A stretch of 64,000 nt of DNA from Fibrobacter sp. (GCA_017526585.1 JAFXRC010000003.1:19583-83582), one strand, 5' to 3'. Counted from the stretch's first letter, positions 53,274-62,398 are shown. Notes: generated by a model not told the origin, from the letters alone. Numbers and translations are program-made.

Positions 53274-53477
53274 AATATGAAATGAGTATAATTGTGAGAT
53301 TTCTTGTTACAATGCAAAATATAAATGAATTACGGAGCAAAAGCAAAGAAAAGTGTATTTTTCCTAAAAAAATGTCAAACATTGTTGCAAAATGAGAATT
53401 TTTAGGGAAATGGCACAAAATGACATTCGAAATTTTTTATTTTTAGCATAGACAAAAAAAGAAAAATAGGATTAATT

Positions 53478-53933
53478 ATGGCTTATCTGAACAAAGTGAT
53501 GCTTATCGGCAATATCGGCAAGGACCCCGTCATCAGCGCAAGCGCAACTGGACGCAAGCGTGTGTCTTTTTCCCTTGCCACCAGCCGTCGCTATCGTGAC
53601 AACAATGGTGAACAAAAGGAACAGACAGACTGGCACAACATCGTCGGCTGGGGAAAAATTGCCGACACGATGGAATCTCTCGGTGTCCACAAGGGCATGA
53701 CGCTCTATGTCGAAGGTTCCCTCACCAACCGTAGCTGGACCGACCAGAACGGTCAGAAGCGCTACAGCACCGAAGTCAACCTGGATACCTTCCAGCTTTT
53801 GACCCCGCGTGGTCAGGGTGGCAACTTCCAGGGTGGCAACTCCTACAACCAGTCCAACAACTATAACCAGGCAAGCGCTCCCGCCTACGACGCTCCGGCA
53901 GCACCGGAAGTCGAAGACGACCTGCCCTTCTAA
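53478..53933 (+). CDS. ssb: Single-stranded DNA-binding protein
   Basis: A 151-residue OB-fold protein beginning MAYLNKVMLIGNIGKDPVIS. It has the conserved TDWHNIVGWGKIADTM, an Asn/Gln/Gly-rich flexible tail and the acidic DDLPF tip that docks partner repair and replication proteins. The ribosome site is weak (AGGATTA). Only 2 bp separate it from the following membrane protein gene, so they are probably cotranscribed. Confidence 0.96.
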   Translation: MAYLNKVMLIGNIGKDPVISASATGRKRVSFSLATSRRYRDNNGEQKEQTDWHNIVGWGKIADTMESLGVHKGMTLYVEGSLTNRSWTDQNGQKRYSTEVNLDTFQLLTPRGQGGNFQGGNSYNQSNNYNQASAPAYDAPAAPEVEDDLPF

Positions 53934-53935
53934 AG

Positions 53936-54886
53936 ATGAATCAACAAATTGCTGATATCGCCCTGATGATGGTGCTTCCACTTGGAATCACCTTTACGGC
54001 GATTCTTATGTCGGCCGCAGCCGAGACACGCACGCAGAAAATGGCGGGCGTTTTTTTGTCGTTCCTCATCGTAGTCATGGACTGCATCTTCTACTTCGCG
54101 AAGAACTCGTTCATCGCCTACAACTGTGACGGCGGGCTTTTGCTCACATTTGCAAGCCTGTTCTTCTTTGCGATTATCTGCACGGTTCGCAGCGAAGACA
54201 CCGCAACAAAGGTCGGAAACATCTTCCTCGCCTTCTTCATGCTGTCAGGCTTCATGGGAATTGCCTATTGGGACCGTCCGACGTTCATTCCGACTTCGGA
54301 CTACTCCGCTGCCGAAATTGCCGCGATGAACGCCCAGTACCAGGACTACATCGCATCGTTCTCCGGAGTCGATGCAGGAACCACACACGGTAACACCAAA
54401 GTCATGAGACAGGCTAGCGCTTCTGCCAGTGCCGGTCAAAAGGCTAAGGACGACGGTTCCCTGAGCAGGCTCGAAAGCTACCTGGTCGATGCAGAAACAG
54501 CAATCAAGCGCATGACTGACATAACCAATTCCATCGACGACTTTGATCCGCTGCCCTCGAATGTCTCGGAATCGGAACGCGAGAAGCGCAGTAGTCAGGC
54601 GCTCGCCATCAACAACAACGCGGTGGCCCTCAACAAGAAGGTTCTCGGACTCTTCCATCCGCATGAATCAAGCGAAGCTCATACAGACTTGATTCAGGCA
54701 AGTGAATGCGTCCGCCTCGCCGCTTATGCACTTTACAACTACACGCTCCAGGAAAACCCGGAGCAGCAGCTGATTCTTTTCCGCCAGTCGCGAGACCAGA
54801 TTGGACAAATGAAAATCTATCTCAAGCGCTTCTGGAACGGCATCGATGTTTTACAATCAAACAATCAACTACAAAACGAAAAATAA
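53936..54886 (+). CDS. Hypothetical membrane protein with helical C-terminal domain
   Basis: Not recognised. A 316-residue product with about four membrane helices in the first 112 residues (MMVLPLGITFTAILMSAAA, FLSFLIVVMDCIFYF, LTFASLFFFAIICTV, IFLAFFMLSGFMGIAYW). A ~200-residue soluble helical domain follows, with SLSRLESYLVDAETAIKRMT and ALYNYTLQENPEQQLILF. The start is 2 bp after the ssb stop with no separate ribosome site, so translation is probably coupled to ssb. The soluble part has the look of a coiled bundle. Ends 9 bp before asd, making ssb/membrane protein/asd a likely operon. Confidence 0.75.
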   Translation: MNQQIADIALMMVLPLGITFTAILMSAAAETRTQKMAGVFLSFLIVVMDCIFYFAKNSFIAYNCDGGLLLTFASLFFFAIICTVRSEDTATKVGNIFLAFFMLSGFMGIAYWDRPTFIPTSDYSAAEIAAMNAQYQDYIASFSGVDAGTTHGNTKVMRQASASASAGQKAKDDGSLSRLESYLVDAETAIKRMTDITNSIDDFDPLPSNVSESEREKRSSQALAINNNAVALNKKVLGLFHPHESSEAHTDLIQASECVRLAAYALYNYTLQENPEQQLILFRQSRDQIGQMKIYLKRFWNGIDVLQSNNQLQNEK

Positions 54887-54895
54887 AGGTTAACC

Positions 54896-55915
54896 ATGAT
54901 TCGCAACGTAGCCATTATGGGCGCAACTGGCGCCGTAGGCCAAGAAATTCTCTCCATCCTCGAAGAGCGCAATTTCCCGCTGCAGAGCCTGAAGCTCCTC
55001 GCCTCCGAACGTAGCGCCGGCAAGGAATTCAAGTTCAAGGGCGAAACCCTCAAGTGCGAAGTCCTGAACAAGGATTCCTTCAAGGGTATCGACCTGGTGC
55101 TCAGCTCCGCCGGTGCAGCAATTTCCCAGGAATTCGCCCCCATCGCCGTGGAAAACGGTGCCGTGGTGGTGGACAACACCAGCTTCTTCCGCATGGACCC
55201 GAAGGTCCCGCTGGTCGTGCCCGAAGTGAACCCCGAAGACATCAAGCTCTACAAGGCTGAAAACGGCGGCAAGGGCATTATCGCGAACCCGAACTGCACG
55301 ACCATCATGATGGTCGTGGTGCTGAACCCCATCGAAAAGATTTCCCACATCAAGAAGATTCACATTTCCTCTTACCAGAGCGCTAGCGGTGCAGGTGCCG
55401 TGGCCATGGAAGAACTGAAGCAGCAGTACAAGGACATCCTCGAAACCGGTACGACTACGCACATCAACAAGTTCCCCTTCCAGCTCGCGTACAACGTGAT
55501 TCCGCAGATCGACAAGATGACGGAAAACGACTACACGAAGGAAGAAATGAAGATGTTCAACGAAACGCGCAAGATCATGCACTCCGACGTTCGTACGAGC
55601 GCCACCTGCGTGCGCGTGAGCTCGCTGCGTTCTCACTCCGAATCCGTGTGGTTCGAAACAGAACGTCCGGTTTCTGTTGAAGAAATTCGCAACGCCCTCA
55701 AGAACGCTCCGGGCGTGACCCTCAAGGACGATCCGCAGAACTATGTGTACCCGATGCCGCTTGAAAGCGCTGGCAAGGACAACATCTTCGTGGGCCGCAT
55801 CCGTAAGGACCTCGCCGATGAAAACAGCAACACGCTGTGGCTCACCGGTGACCAGATCCGTAAGGGCGCCGCTCTCAACGCCGTCCAAATCGGAGAAATT
55901 CTTCTCAAGATGTAA
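54896..55915 (+). CDS. asd: Aspartate-semialdehyde dehydrogenase
   Basis: A 339-residue enzyme reducing aspartyl phosphate to aspartate semialdehyde, the branch point to lysine/diaminopimelate, methionine and threonine. The NADP site MGATGAVGQEIL is at 8-19, the catalytic Cys134 in NPNCTTIMM, and SSYQSASGAGAVAMEEL and SATCVRVSSLRSHSESV line the active site. AAAGGTTAACC precedes the ATG. Its final codons (GEILLKM) are echoed twice in frame further downstream within palindromic elements. Confidence 0.95.
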   Translation: MIRNVAIMGATGAVGQEILSILEERNFPLQSLKLLASERSAGKEFKFKGETLKCEVLNKDSFKGIDLVLSSAGAAISQEFAPIAVENGAVVVDNTSFFRMDPKVPLVVPEVNPEDIKLYKAENGGKGIIANPNCTTIMMVVVLNPIEKISHIKKIHISSYQSASGAGAVAMEELKQQYKDILETGTTTHINKFPFQLAYNVIPQIDKMTENDYTKEEMKMFNETRKIMHSDVRTSATCVRVSSLRSHSESVWFETERPVSVEEIRNALKNAPGVTLKDDPQNYVYPMPLESAGKDNIFVGRIRKDLADENSNTLWLTGDQIRKGAALNAVQIGEILLKM

Positions 55916-55932
55916 ATCGGTGAAATGCTCCT

Positions 55933-56001
55933 AAGGCGAGTGTCGCAGGCAAGCTCGCTTGCCTATGACCGAGCCGAAAGCATCGGGCGCCGTAGGCGAC
56001 C
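55933..56001 (+). repeat. Two-hairpin dispersed element, copy B1
   Basis: AAGGCGAGTGTCGCA, hairpin 1 GGCAAGC-TC-GCTTGCC (55948-55963), ATGACCGAGCCGAAAGC, then a hairpin around GGCGCC/GGCGACC. Flanked by AAATGCTCCT at 55923-55932 and 56002-56011. Confidence 0.78.
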
Positions 56002-56011
56002 AAATGCTCCT

Positions 56012-56081
56012 AAGGCGAGCGCAGCGGGAATGCTTGCATTCCCATTGCCGAGCCGCAGAGCATTGTACTCCGAAGGAGTAC
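56012..56081 (+). repeat. Two-hairpin dispersed element, copy B2
   Basis: AAGGCGAGCGCAGCG, hairpin 1 GGGAATG-CTTG-CATTCCC region (56026-56043), ATTGCCGAGCCGCAGAGC, hairpin 2 GTACTCC-GAA-GGAGTAC (56065-56081). Flanked by AAATGCTCCT on the left and AAATTCTCCT (56082-56091) on the right, the latter like the asd 3' end AAATTCTTCT. Confidence 0.8.
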
Positions 56082-56121
56082 AAATTCTCCTTAAGATGTA
56101 ATTTGTATCATCAATACATAG

Positions 56122-56148
56122 AAAACGCCTCCGCAAGGAGGCGTTTTT
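56122..56148. terminator. Intrinsic terminator downstream of asd
   Basis: AAAACGCCTCC-GCAA-GGAGGCGTTTTT. It lies after the two palindromic elements and 55 bp from the convergent aminopeptidase stop. Confidence 0.88.
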
Positions 56149-56202
56149 CATTTATAAAGCCCTCAGCTCAAAGGGGCAAAGCCCCGAGCTCAAAGCTCAC
56201 TA

Positions 56203-57321
56203 CTATTTACCCAGCTGATCCGGGTTCAGGCACTTGAGTTCGTCGATAACGAAGATGCCGTCCTTACGGATGAGCTTATCGTCGAACCAGATTTCGCCGC
56301 CACCGTATTCCGGACGCATGATGAGCACCAAGTCCCAGTGGATGGCACTGATATTGCCGTTCGGGGCTTCTTCGTAGCAGCGGCCCGGCGTAAAGTGGAT
56401 AGAGCCAGCAATTTTTTCGTCGAACAGAATGTCGCACATAGGTGCATTCACGAACGGGTTGAAGCCGATAGCGAACTCGCCCACATAGCGGCCACCTTCG
56501 TCAGTATCGAAGAGGGCGTTCAGAGCCACATTATCGCCAGATTCGCAAGTGGCGTTCACAATTTTTCCGTCCTTGAATTCGAGGCGGATATTGCTGAAGT
56601 ACTTGCCATCGTAAAGCGTCGGCGTATTGTAATGAATCACGCCGTTCACGCTATTGCGCACCGGTGCAGTATAGACTTCGCCATCGGGGATATTCATGTT
56701 GCCGCAGCACGGAATCGCCGGAATGTCCTTGATGCTGAAGGTCAAATCAGTTCCGTTTGCCACAAGGCGCACCTTGTCGGTACGGTTCATGAGATCCACG
56801 AGGTTCTGCGCGGCCTTGGCCATCTTCGGATAGTCGGCAAGGCAAGCTTCGAAGTAGAAGTCTTCAAACGCCTCGGAGCTCATCTTGGCGCCCTGCGCCA
56901 TAGAGGGGTTCGGCCAGCGAAGCACGCACCAGCGCGTCTTATCGACTCGATAATTCAGCACGGGTTCCGTAATCTTGCGATAATTCATCATCTGGCGGCC
57001 ATCGATATCGCAGTTTTCAAGTGCGTTTTCGGCGCCACGAATAGCGATGTAGGCCTGCATTTTCTGCATTTCGGCCATCGCGAGGTCAGCCTGCAGCTGC
57101 ATCTGTTCGATGGATGCCGACTTGATCATTTCACGACGAACGCGGCCGCGGTAATTATGCACAAAGGCGTTACCACCCACTTTGGCTACAGCCTTCACAA
57201 GTTCTGTCGTAACTTCGTCGGGAGTGTCGGTCGTTTCGATAAGAATGTTCTCGCCAGCCTTGAGGGCGATGGCGTTGTTAATCAGATTTTCTGCAAGTTT
57301 CGTAATACGAGGATCAGTCAT
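56203..57321 (-). CDS. M29 family aminopeptidase
   Basis: A 372-residue cytoplasmic metallo-aminopeptidase of the AmpS/PepS/T type. The conserved C-terminal metal region is seen in ELAIGFNP-like GEFAIGFNPFVNAPMCDILF, then DEKIAGSIHFTPGRCYEE, SAIHWDLVLIMRP and GGGEIWFDDKLIRKDG. GNMNIPDGEVYTAPVRNSVN is the central motif with a likely metal Glu. Such enzymes remove N-terminal residues from peptides. Single gene divergent from putP; ribosome site AAAGGAGA just upstream of the ATG. Confidence 0.92.
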   Translation of the reverse strand: MTDPRITKLAENLINNAIALKAGENILIETTDTPDEVTTELVKAVAKVGGNAFVHNYRGRVRREMIKSASIEQMQLQADLAMAEMQKMQAYIAIRGAENALENCDIDGRQMMNYRKITEPVLNYRVDKTRWCVLRWPNPSMAQGAKMSSEAFEDFYFEACLADYPKMAKAAQNLVDLMNRTDKVRLVANGTDLTFSIKDIPAIPCCGNMNIPDGEVYTAPVRNSVNGVIHYNTPTLYDGKYFSNIRLEFKDGKIVNATCESGDNVALNALFDTDEGGRYVGEFAIGFNPFVNAPMCDILFDEKIAGSIHFTPGRCYEEAPNGNISAIHWDLVLIMRPEYGGGEIWFDDKLIRKDGIFVIDELKCLNPDQLGK

Positions 57322-57428
57322 TACAAATCTCCTTTTGACATTTATAAAATAGCAAATTAATGAACAGACGGCTTTTTTTGTTAAATTTTAGAATAAGAAG
57401 TAAAGACGACCTAAAAAAAGGAGTAAAA

Positions 57429-58970
57429 ATGGTTCTAGCCGTCTTCGTTTTATACCTGCTGATGATGCTTGGCATCGGGTTCTACTTTTCCAAGAAGGCG
57501 AACAGCCTGAATGCCTACTACCTGGGCAACCGCGGCATGAACAAATGGGTCGTGGCCATGTCCGCACAGGCCTCCGACATGAGCGGCTGGCTTTTGATGG
57601 GCCTCCCGGGCGCAATCTTCGTGAGCGGGTTTTCCGAAGCGTGGATCGGTATCGGTCTCGTGATCGGCACGTACCTCAACTGGAAAATCGTGGGCCGCAG
57701 GCTCCGCAAGTACAGCCACTTCTGCGGCGACTCCATCACGCTCCCCGACTTCTTTGCGAACCGTTTCCGCGACAACAAGGGAATCATCCGCGTCATCGCC
57801 TCCATCTTCATTCTCACGTTCTTCCTGTTCTACACGGTTTCGGGCTTTGTGGCTAGCGCGAAGCTCTTCGGCACCATCTTCGGCATGGACTACACCACGG
57901 GCCTTATCATCGGTGCGGTCGTCGTGGTGAGCTACACCTTCATGGGCGGATTTTTCGCCGTTTGCTGGACAGACTTTATCCAGGCGACCATGATGCTTAT
58001 CGCCGTCATCGCCATCCCCTCGATTATCATGGCGGGTTCGGGCGGTTTTGCTGCGACCATGGACGCCGTGAACGCGCAGAACCCCTACCTGTTGAGCCTG
58101 TTCACCAACGCCACCACCGGCAAGTCCATCGGTCTTATCGCCTTGATTTCTAGCCTCGCGTGGGGTCTCGGCTATTTTGGCATGCCGCACATCCTGGTGC
58201 GTTTCATGAGCATCAAGAACGCCGAAGACATCAAGTTCTCGCGCCGCGTCGCCATGACCTGGGTGACCATCTGCCTCGGTGCCGCCATCATGATCGCCAT
58301 CCTCGGTCGCTACTACGTAGAAGCGAACGGCATTACCGTTGCCGACCCGGAACGCATCTTCATGATTCTCTGCCAGGCGCTCTGCCATCCGGCCATTGCC
58401 GCCATCCTCATGGCAGCCATTCTCGCCGCCATCATGAGTACGGCCGACTCGCAGCTGCTGGTTTCGGCTTCCGCTTTCAGTAACGACCTCTACAAGCACC
58501 TGTTCCGCAAGAATGCGAGCAACAAGGAAGTCATGTGGGTCAGCCGCGGCGTCGTGGTGCTCATTACGGTTATTGCGGTCATCGTCGCCATGCAGGGGGC
58601 GCCCAGCGCCGACGGCGCTAAACAGGGCAAGAGCTTCCTGGATGTCGTGATGAGCCTCGTGAGCTTTGCCTGGGGCGGTTTCGGCGCCACCTTCGGCCCG
58701 ATTATGCTCCTTGCCCTGTTCTGGAAGCGTACCACGCTTCCGGGCGCCATCGCGGGCATGCTCGTGGGCGGCATCACCACCTTCGTGTGGAAGTTCTACC
58801 TCTCCGGATTCTCCGCCGAAATCTTCCAGATTTACGAGCTCGTGCCCGGCTTCGTGCTCAGCTTCGCGACCATCGTGATCGTGAGCCTTTGCACCAAGGC
58901 CCCGAGCAAGGAAATCATCGATGAATTTGAACAAGTCGATCACACGCGACTCTCCGACATGAAACTGTAA
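57429..58970 (+). CDS. putP: Sodium/proline symporter
   Basis: A 513-residue sodium:solute symporter with about 13 membrane helices. The N-terminal SNAYYLGNRG-type motif appears as SLNAYYLGNRGMNKWV, followed by SAQASDMSGWLLMGLPGAIF, SHFCGDSITLPDFFANRF and the sodium-site helix SLAWGLGYFGMPHILVRFM. These closely match PutP proteins, which import proline with Na+. ATG 57429 is chosen for the strong AAAAAGGAG site; upstream codons to 57360 lack one. Solute specificity is inferred from family. A palindromic element and terminator follow. Confidence 0.93.
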   Translation: MVLAVFVLYLLMMLGIGFYFSKKANSLNAYYLGNRGMNKWVVAMSAQASDMSGWLLMGLPGAIFVSGFSEAWIGIGLVIGTYLNWKIVGRRLRKYSHFCGDSITLPDFFANRFRDNKGIIRVIASIFILTFFLFYTVSGFVASAKLFGTIFGMDYTTGLIIGAVVVVSYTFMGGFFAVCWTDFIQATMMLIAVIAIPSIIMAGSGGFAATMDAVNAQNPYLLSLFTNATTGKSIGLIALISSLAWGLGYFGMPHILVRFMSIKNAEDIKFSRRVAMTWVTICLGAAIMIAILGRYYVEANGITVADPERIFMILCQALCHPAIAAILMAAILAAIMSTADSQLLVSASAFSNDLYKHLFRKNASNKEVMWVSRGVVVLITVIAVIVAMQGAPSADGAKQGKSFLDVVMSLVSFAWGGFGATFGPIMLLALFWKRTTLPGAIAGMLVGGITTFVWKFYLSGFSAEIFQIYELVPGFVLSFATIVIVSLCTKAPSKEIIDEFEQVDHTRLSDMKL

Positions 58971-59035
58971 TCAAGCATGTCCTCCTGGATTCTCCCCATT
59001 CGGGGACCATGCGCACTAAGGCAACAAAAGCATAT

Positions 59036-59107
59036 AAGGCGAACGCCGCGACAGAATGTTTACATTCTGGCATGGTTGAGCCGAAATTGCGGACGCCAAA
59101 GGCGTCC
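59036..59107 (+). repeat. Two-hairpin dispersed element, copy C
   Basis: AAGGCGAACGCCGCG, hairpin 1 CAGAATG-TTTA-CATTCTG (59052-59069), CATGGTTGAGCCGAAATTGC, hairpin 2 GGACGCC-AAA-GGCGTCC (59091-59107). Same order as copies A and B. The surrounding 58971-59177 spacer has no credible gene. Confidence 0.8.
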
Positions 59108-59177
59108 ACTTGCCAAGTGCTGTCCGCCCTCCCTTTGGTCGAGAATGACCTGGGAAACAAAAGACTAAAGACAATAC

Positions 59178-59203
59178 GCCTGCTTTTTCAAGCAGGCTTT
59201 TTT
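59178..59203 (+). terminator. Intrinsic terminator downstream of putP
   Basis: GCCTGCTT-TTTC-AAGCAGGC followed by six T, about 210 bp past the putP stop and after element C. Confidence 0.9.
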
Positions 59204-59281
59204 AATATTCCTCCACTTCAAATTATATTTCGATAATTTTACATATTGACGATTGTATACTTTTTTCTTACATTTCGTCCC

Positions 59282-60037
59282 ATGAAAGCGTTTATTATAT
59301 CTCTTCTGTGTTGCATTTGCATAACACTGGCTGCCGAGACGCCCGACAACAACGAGAAAAAAGGTGGTCTCCTGGAATCCCTCTACCCCGTTCACCCGGA
59401 CGAACCTATTGCAGAAGGTCGAATTCTAACGGGAGTAACCGTATCACTCCTCCAGGCTACCACGCAAGACGAAGCCTTGAATATTATCATCGGTGACATC
59501 TACGAAGCGGATGGCTACAAGTTTTCAGCCGAATTGACCGGAGGCTATTTCTATAAAGACGCCCGCGCCATCGGTATGCATCTAGGGTATACCCGCACGT
59601 GGGTGGATATCGATTTTGCGATATTGAAAGACATTGCCGACGTGGCCCAACACCGCAAATACATGAGCAACGGATTTTTCGTGCAGCCATTCATGAAACA
59701 TTACCTGAAAATTCTGGATTCAAGGATTTTATACCTCTTTAACGAAACCTCGCTCAAGGTTGGATATTCTTACGGTATTTCGCAGAGCGATGACGGAAAG
59801 GACATGACCAAGACCCAAAGCCATACCTGGACATTCGCAGCAGGCCTCAATCCCGGTGTTTGCATTATGGTCATGAATCGATTCGCTTTTGAAGTTTCAG
59901 TAGGTCTGCTTGGTGTAAGCTCCAACATCATTGATATGGAAGAAAACGACGAGAAACACAGCAAACTTACTTACAACGTTATCGATTATTCCATCAATCT
60001 GTTAGCATTAGACTTGTCCCTGGTCTATTTCTTCTAA
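59282..60037 (+). CDS. Putative outer-membrane beta-barrel protein
   Basis: A 251-residue precursor with signal peptide MKAFIISLLCCICITLAAET. The mature protein alternates short amphipathic strands and turns (GYKFSAELTGGYFYKDARAI, AIGMHLGYTRTWVDIDF, TSLKVGYSYGISQSD, HTWTFAAGLNPGV) and ends with aromatic Phe after LDLSLVYF, as outer-membrane barrels do. The number of strands suggests an 8-10 stranded barrel. No specific family recognised. It precedes the PCMD lipoprotein by 21 bp, so the two are almost certainly cotranscribed and may form an envelope complex. Confidence 0.72.
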   Translation: MKAFIISLLCCICITLAAETPDNNEKKGGLLESLYPVHPDEPIAEGRILTGVTVSLLQATTQDEALNIIIGDIYEADGYKFSAELTGGYFYKDARAIGMHLGYTRTWVDIDFAILKDIADVAQHRKYMSNGFFVQPFMKHYLKILDSRILYLFNETSLKVGYSYGISQSDDGKDMTKTQSHTWTFAAGLNPGVCIMVMNRFAFEVSVGLLGVSSNIIDMEENDEKHSKLTYNVIDYSINLLALDLSLVYFF

Positions 60038-60058
60038 TAAAGCACCTTGGAGAAGAAT

Positions 60059-62398
60059 ATGAATTTTATGAAGAAAAGATTCACTCCTTTCACCTCCACC
60101 TGGATGATAGTGTGGGCACTCCTCTTGACACTTATATTCGGCTGCACCGCCGATTTCGACGAATTCGGAACTTCGCCGTACAAGGAGCTCAAGCTTATTG
60201 CGTTTGAGGAGCAACAAGAAGACGCCGTCGTTTACAATAGCGAACACCGCATGGAAATAAAGCTACAGGCTCCCCCGAAGAATCAGGAAACTTGGGATTC
60301 CGTGACCGTGACAAGCTTCAGTCTGAGCAACATGGCCTCTATTCATGTGGTGAATAGCAAGATCAAGGAATTCTTTACTGATTCTCTCAAAGCGGACTCC
60401 TTGTCCCAAGCCGTTTCTTATGACAAGAATAAAGTAACGCAGGACTCCAAAATTGCACTTCCCAAAAACGGCATCGTCTATCTAGTCGCAGTTGCAGAAA
60501 ACGGGGACCGTATCCTCTGGCAACTAAAGTTTACAACCCCACAAAAGAATTCCGATAAAAAAGAAGACGAACAGACTAAATCCTCCGACAACGGGCTCTC
60601 CTTGACATTTGACAAGGCCGTTGACAGTAAGATATCTGGAGATTCTCTGATTATCACGTTCCCGCAGGGATTCAATATCAAGAATGCCACCTTGAAGAGC
60701 GTCTCCACACATGAGAAAGCAATGATTTCTCCAGATCCAAAATCCATAAAGAGCTGGTCCAAGCCGCAAAAAATCAAGGTAACAGCGGAAGACGGCAGCG
60801 AAAAAGTCTGGACGGTCTACCTTACTACGATCAAGAACAACGCCACCGACTTACAGCTTAAGTTTGACAACCAGCTCAAGGTCCGGCGATCCCAGGACAC
60901 CATCTACATCGATCTGAAAAACGGTTCTTCCCTGAAAAAGGCCGCACTGACTTCGTGGAGCATCTCCGAAGGAGCAACAGTTACCCCCAAGCCCGATGGA
61001 GTCAAATCCTGGAAGAATTTCCAGTCTTTCAAGGTGACCGCCGAAGACGGAACCACTAAAACATGGGTGCTCGCCCTATCTATCGCCGCGGCCGACGAAG
61101 TCGCTTCTAGCGAAAAGGAACTCCTGTCCATTTCTGCAACAGGCGAAGAATCCGCGGCATCCATCGACAAGTCCAAGAAAACCGTCGAATTGCACTTAAC
61201 CGCAGGCTCCAATATCGAAGCGGTCGAAGTGACTCTGAAGGTTTCTGAAACGGCATCGCACAATTTGCCCGAGACAGTCGATTTGAGAACCCCTGTCACA
61301 TTCACGATTACCGCCGAAGACGCAAGCACAGAAACATGGACTCTGACAGCCACTGTTCCCGAGGTAATTGAACCACCAAGTGTCCAGTCCTTGAAAATTG
61401 AAGGAATGGAAGCAATCATCGATAACGAGAACAAATCGATTCATCTCGATACGCTCCCCTTCCTTACCGACCTGAGCTCCCTGAAATTAACGGAATTGAA
61501 ATTGTCCAAAAAAGCATCTGCAAGTGGACTTGAGGAAGGCAAGACCTACAATTTCGGAGCTGGACAAGAATTGACCGTCGAAAATCCCGCTGGAGAAACC
61601 ATCACCTATAAAGTCAAGGCGGGTTATCAGTTGCCAGGAAGCGACTTCAACATTTGGGACGAAGACAATAATATAAAGCCTGATTCTATTTGGGGCAACG
61701 CCAATATGGCCAATATTGGCCTGTATATAACAACGAAAAAATCCGAAGGATCCATGATTGCCGCCGAAATAGAGACAAGAGATTTGTTTATTAAAAAGGC
61801 AAGCGGTAGCCTTTATACCGCCGTCTTTGACCCCAATGATGTCGGAATCATGGGAATGATGAAAACAGAAGACTGGCCCGATGGAAACGAACTTCTGGAC
61901 TTCGGAAAGAAATTCAATGCAAGGCCAGAATACGTGGAATTCAAGTTCGCCTACTCAGGAAAGGGAGACAGCTGCGATCTCTATGTTTTACTCGAAAACA
62001 GAACCGGCGATAAGAACGCTAATCGCAAATCAGATGACGTGAACAAGCTCGTTGCCAGTGCCTGGTACCGTTCCACGACCGACGATAATGGAGGCAGACC
62101 AAATCCAGACCTGGTAAGCATCTCCGAAGAAAAGAACGAAGACGGGATGAGAACGGTTCGGCTGAAGTTTAAATACGGCGAGCCCCTTGAAGATTCCCCC
62201 ATCTGGAACTCTTCAACCTTTGACACCACCGTAAAATCTGCAAACGAAAAGGCGATCAACAACGGACTGATTCAGGGCACTGGCGACGAACCCGTTACCC
62301 ATATCCGAGTCGTATTCGCCTCCAGTGCCGACGGCAACCATTACCAAGGCACCAACGAAGCCACGCTGGTTATCGACGAGATGCGACTGATCTACTAA
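60059..62398 (+). CDS. PCMD-domain lipoprotein
   Basis: A 779-residue lipoprotein. The signal segment ends in LTLIFGC (Cys near 32). Three to four Ig-like repeats of ~85 residues follow, sharing endings such as VTAEDGSEKVWTVYLTTI, VTAEDGTTKTWVLALSIA and ITAEDASTETWTLTATV. The C-terminal ~250 residues (PGSDFNIWDEDN onward, GLYITTKKSEGSMIAAEIET, LVIDEMRLIY) match the putative carbohydrate metabolism (PCMD) domain, a beta-sandwich found in gut Bacteroidota lipoproteins. A glycan-binding role is plausible but unproven. ATG 60059 is preferred for GGAGAAGA upstream; TTG 60047 and ATG 60068 are alternatives. Its stop overlaps by 4 bp the stop of the convergent lipoprotein gene. Confidence 0.85.
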   Translation: MNFMKKRFTPFTSTWMIVWALLLTLIFGCTADFDEFGTSPYKELKLIAFEEQQEDAVVYNSEHRMEIKLQAPPKNQETWDSVTVTSFSLSNMASIHVVNSKIKEFFTDSLKADSLSQAVSYDKNKVTQDSKIALPKNGIVYLVAVAENGDRILWQLKFTTPQKNSDKKEDEQTKSSDNGLSLTFDKAVDSKISGDSLIITFPQGFNIKNATLKSVSTHEKAMISPDPKSIKSWSKPQKIKVTAEDGSEKVWTVYLTTIKNNATDLQLKFDNQLKVRRSQDTIYIDLKNGSSLKKAALTSWSISEGATVTPKPDGVKSWKNFQSFKVTAEDGTTKTWVLALSIAAADEVASSEKELLSISATGEESAASIDKSKKTVELHLTAGSNIEAVEVTLKVSETASHNLPETVDLRTPVTFTITAEDASTETWTLTATVPEVIEPPSVQSLKIEGMEAIIDNENKSIHLDTLPFLTDLSSLKLTELKLSKKASASGLEEGKTYNFGAGQELTVENPAGETITYKVKAGYQLPGSDFNIWDEDNNIKPDSIWGNANMANIGLYITTKKSEGSMIAAEIETRDLFIKKASGSLYTAVFDPNDVGIMGMMKTEDWPDGNELLDFGKKFNARPEYVEFKFAYSGKGDSCDLYVLLENRTGDKNANRKSDDVNKLVASAWYRSTTDDNGGRPNPDLVSISEEKNEDGMRTVRLKFKYGEPLEDSPIWNSSTFDTTVKSANEKAINNGLIQGTGDEPVTHIRVVFASSADGNHYQGTNEATLVIDEMRLIY

